Of a stretch of DNA of 64,000 bases, positions 62,055 to 64,000 are shown piece by piece. The position numbers and the translations under genes were made by a program. Numbering within the stretch: the first letter of the stretch is position 1; the number at the start of each line of letters is the position of its first letter. Source of the stretch: Glycomyces sambucus. Its GTDB lineage: Bacteria > Actinomycetota > Actinomycetes > Mycobacteriales > Micromonosporaceae. The notes under the pieces are model-generated. The model was not told the origin of the DNA and ran no database searches. It worked only from the letters and a program-made list of their open reading frames with translations. The DNA lies in contig NZ_FNGF01000003.1 of the NCBI RefSeq assembly GCF_900102815.1, forward strand, positions 186,001-250,000, in the 5' to 3' direction.

Positions 62055-63212
62055 TCAGACGGCCTTCACCTGGAGCTCGGCGACGATCGTCGAGAAGTGC
62101 GAGCGGATGCGGTCGTCGGTCGGGTCGTCCTCGGGGGTCCAGTGGACCGACATGCGCTCGTACAGCGTGTTCCGCTGCGCCGGCACCCGGTCCGCGGAGC
62201 GGATCAGGCCGATGAGCTCCGACAGGCGCGACTGGTGGCGCGCGCCGGCCGAGGAGATCACGTTCTCCTCCAGCATGATCGACCCGAGGTCGTCCACGCC
62301 GAGGTGGAGGCTGAGCTGCCCTGACGCCTTGCCGGTCGTCAGCCACGACGACTGGAGGTGCGTCACGTTGTGGAAGAACAGCCGCGCGGTCGCCAGCAGC
62401 CGCAGGTACTCCAGCGTCGTCGCCTGCGTGCGGCCCTTGAGGTGGTTGTTCTCCGGCTGGTAGGTCCACGGGATGAACGAGCGGAACCCGCCCGTGCGGT
62501 CCTGCACGTCGCGGATCATCCGCAGGTGCTCGATCCGCTCGGCCGCGGTCTCTCCGGTGCCCATCATCATCGTCGCGGTCGACTCCAGGCCCTGGAGGTG
62601 CGCGGCCTCCATGATCTCCAGCCAGCGCTCGCCCGACTCCTTGAGCGGCGCGAGCGCGGTGCGCGGGCGGGCCGGGAGCATCTCGGCGCCGGCGCCGGCG
62701 ATCGAGTCGAGCCCGGCGGCCTTGATGCGCCGGATCGACTCGCCGATCTCCACGCCGGAGACCTTCGACATGTGCGCGATCTCCGAGGGCCCGATCGAGT
62801 GGATCATCAGCTCGGGGTACTCGGCCTTGACCGAGGAGAACAGCTCCTCGTAGTACTCGACGCCGAAGTCGGGGTGGTGCCCGCCCTGGAGCATGACCTG
62901 CGTGGCGCCGAGCCCGACGGCCTCGCCGCAGCGGCGCAGGACCTCCTCCATCGGGTGGGCCCAGCCCTCCTCGTGCTTGGGGGCGCGGTAGAAGGCGCAG
63001 AACTTGCACGCGGTGACGCACACGTTCGTGTAGTTGATGTTGCGGTCGATGATGTAGGTGACGATGTTGTCGCCGATGACGCGGCGCCGGGCCGCGTCGG
63101 CCGCCTCCGCGAGGGGGTGGAAGGGCGCTTCGGTGTAGAGCAGCAGGGCTTCCTCGGCGCTGATGGCGCCGCCGTCGGCGGCGCGGGCGAGGACCTCGTC
63201 AATCTCGGCCAT
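62055..63212 (-). CDS. mqnC: Cyclic dehypoxanthinyl futalosine synthase (radical SAM)
   Basis: A 385-residue radical SAM enzyme of the futalosine route to menaquinone. The cluster motif CVTACKFCAF (CxxxCxxC) near 66-75 binds [4Fe-4S]; NINYTNVC and QGGHHPDFGVEYYEELF are typical of MqnC rather than the related CofH/MqnE. It cyclises dehypoxanthinyl futalosine. The ATG at 63212 has no clear ribosome site, so translation may be leaderless. Other mqn genes are not in the window. Presence of this gene implies the futalosine pathway, as in many streptomycete relatives. Confidence 0.92.
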   Translation of the reverse strand: MAEIDEVLARAADGGAISAEEALLLYTEAPFHPLAEAADAARRRVIGDNIVTYIIDRNINYTNVCVTACKFCAFYRAPKHEEGWAHPMEEVLRRCGEAVGLGATQVMLQGGHHPDFGVEYYEELFSSVKAEYPELMIHSIGPSEIAHMSKVSGVEIGESIRRIKAAGLDSIAGAGAEMLPARPRTALAPLKESGERWLEIMEAAHLQGLESTATMMMGTGETAAERIEHLRMIRDVQDRTGGFRSFIPWTYQPENNHLKGRTQATTLEYLRLLATARLFFHNVTHLQSSWLTTGKASGQLSLHLGVDDLGSIMLEENVISSAGARHQSRLSELIGLIRSADRVPAQRNTLYERMSVHWTPEDDPTDDRIRSHFSTIVAELQVKAV

Positions 63213-63341
63213 GCACGAAGCGTATCCGCCGCGGGGCCCTCCGGGACAGTGCGCCCGAACGGATTGACTCGTGGGTTACTCCCCGGTGAACCTCACGGGG
63301 CCGTCGTGCCGCGCTCGCGTCGCGCGGGACCCGGCGCTCCG

Positions 63342-64000
63342 CTAGACCGTGTACAGCTCGGTGTGGATCTCGCCGGTCCCGGCGGCCTCCAGGACCTCCT
63401 TGACGCCGAGGACCATCTCGTACGGGCCGCACAGGAACCACTCGTCGACCTCGCGGGGGTCGACGACGGTGCCGAGGACCTCGCGGAGCCGTTCGGGCGT
63501 CAGGCGCCCGGTGAGCAGCGGCGTGGGTCCGTCGGTGCGGGTGCGCACGTGGTGCAGGCGCAGCCGGTCGCCGTGGGCGCGTTCGAGTTCGCGCAGTTCG
63601 GGGCCGAACATGGTGCTGTCCTCGGTCCGGTTGGAGTAGAGGAGGGTCACGGTGGCGCCGGATTCGAGGGCCGCGGTGGCGATCGCGATGATCGGGGTGA
63701 TGCCGGAGCCGGCGACGACGGAGCCGTAGTGGCGGTCGGGCCGGATGTCGGTGCAGAAATTGCCGAGGGGCGGGAGGACTTCGAGGACGTCGCCGGGCAG
63801 GAGCCGCCGGTTCGCGTATCCGGAGAAGTTGCCCTCGGGGATCGAGCGGATGCCCAGGCGCAGGGTGCCGTGCTCGGCGAGTTCGCGCGGGGTGGAGGCG
63901 AGGGAGTAGGAGCGGCGGACTTCGGCGCCGTCGGGTTCGACGCGCTGGAAGGTGAGGTGCTGGCCGGGCTTGAAGTCGAAGGCGGGCCGCAGGTGCTCGG
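63342..64000 (-). CDS. FAD/NAD(P)H oxidoreductase of the PaaE/ferredoxin reductase type, N-terminus cut by the window edge
   Basis: The visible 218 codons encode a flavodoxin-reductase module: a FAD-binding RRSYSLASTPRE, the phosphate loop after EGNFSGYANRRL, the nucleotide site VVAGSGITPIIAIATAAL, then LLYSNRT and WFLCGPYEMV. It most resembles PaaE, the reductase of phenylacetyl-CoA epoxidase, but the frame stops at ELYTV, where PaaE continues into a 2Fe-2S ferredoxin domain. No cysteine cluster is found downstream in any frame before mqnC. It may use a separate ferredoxin. The start lies beyond position 64000. Confidence 0.78.
   Translation of the reverse strand, partial: EHLRPAFDFKPGQHLTFQRVEPDGAEVRRSYSLASTPRELAEHGTLRLGIRSIPEGNFSGYANRRLLPGDVLEVLPPLGNFCTDIRPDRHYGSVVAGSGITPIIAIATAALESGATVTLLYSNRTEDSTMFGPELRELERAHGDRLRLHHVRTRTDGPTPLLTGRLTPERLREVLGTVVDPREVDEWFLCGPYEMVLGVKEVLEAAGTGEIHTELYTV

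Overview
The window is chromosomal DNA from a high-GC actinobacterium. The support is very strong GC bias at third codon positions, many GTG starts, operons with ATGA/GTGA overlaps, a complete conservon (NIT/HAMP sensor kinase, Roadblock, DUF742, GTPase), an acyl-CoA carboxylase biotin subunit, the futalosine menaquinone gene mqnC, and an lpdA / M20 / pgm / upp neighbourhood like that of mycobacteria and streptomycetes. A filamentous actinomycete, possibly of the Glycomyces/Stackebrandtia group, fits; that placement is inference. I saw no tRNA, rRNA, CRISPR, prophage or intact insertion sequence.

Layout. 1-6.8 kb: four family-2 glycosyltransferases and a UDP-HexNAc dehydrogenase, a surface-polysaccharide block cut by the left edge. 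7-9.6 kb: a DrrAB-type ABC exporter divergent from a PadR regulator, with an inverted repeat between them. 9.9-13.3 kb: biotin carboxylase/BCCP and the IMPDH-like GuaB1. 13.3-13.7 kb: an intergenic region rich in hairpins with two perfect DnaA-box matches. 13.7-16.9 kb: a two-component system divergent from an ABC transporter. 17-18.1 kb: a secreted lectin-like protein. 18.2-31.7 kb: central and salvage metabolism (LpdA, gamma-glutamylcyclotransferase, M20 amidohydrolase, acyl-CoA mutase, a membrane Ser/Thr kinase, phosphosugar mutase, Upp, DeoC, a full aldehyde dehydrogenase and a half one). 31.8-45 kb: a regulatory island. It has an acidic unknown protein, a Roadblock gene coupled to an unusual protein, a DUF222/HNH gene bracketed by 69-bp repeats, the conservon, and two MHYT membrane sensors. 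45.2-47.9 kb: a WXG-like / lipoprotein / Gly-rich exported trio. 48.1-54.1 kb: a tightly overlapped heme and cytochrome c maturation operon (hemL, phosphatase, tlpA, a 49-residue protein, ccdA, resB, ccsB), preceded by a cyclase-ATPase gene. 56.5-64 kb: a lytic transglycosylase, a double GNAT, an RCK-gated membrane protein, a secreted serine protease, mqnC and a partial flavin reductase.

The most interesting object is the 521-residue protein at 32990-34555. Its N-terminal half reads like the RuvC-like domain of an IS110 transposase with the first catalytic Asp lost. Its C-terminus carries the same short motifs as the tail of the conservon kinase 5 kb away. It is translationally coupled to its own Roadblock protein. 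I read it as a domesticated transposase domain recruited into a kinase-less conservon-like module. Two further points stand out: the HNH gene bracketed by oppositely oriented repeat arrays, and a cyclase-ATPase reading frame that runs into hemL without a stop.

All calls come from reading the sequence; no database search was run.
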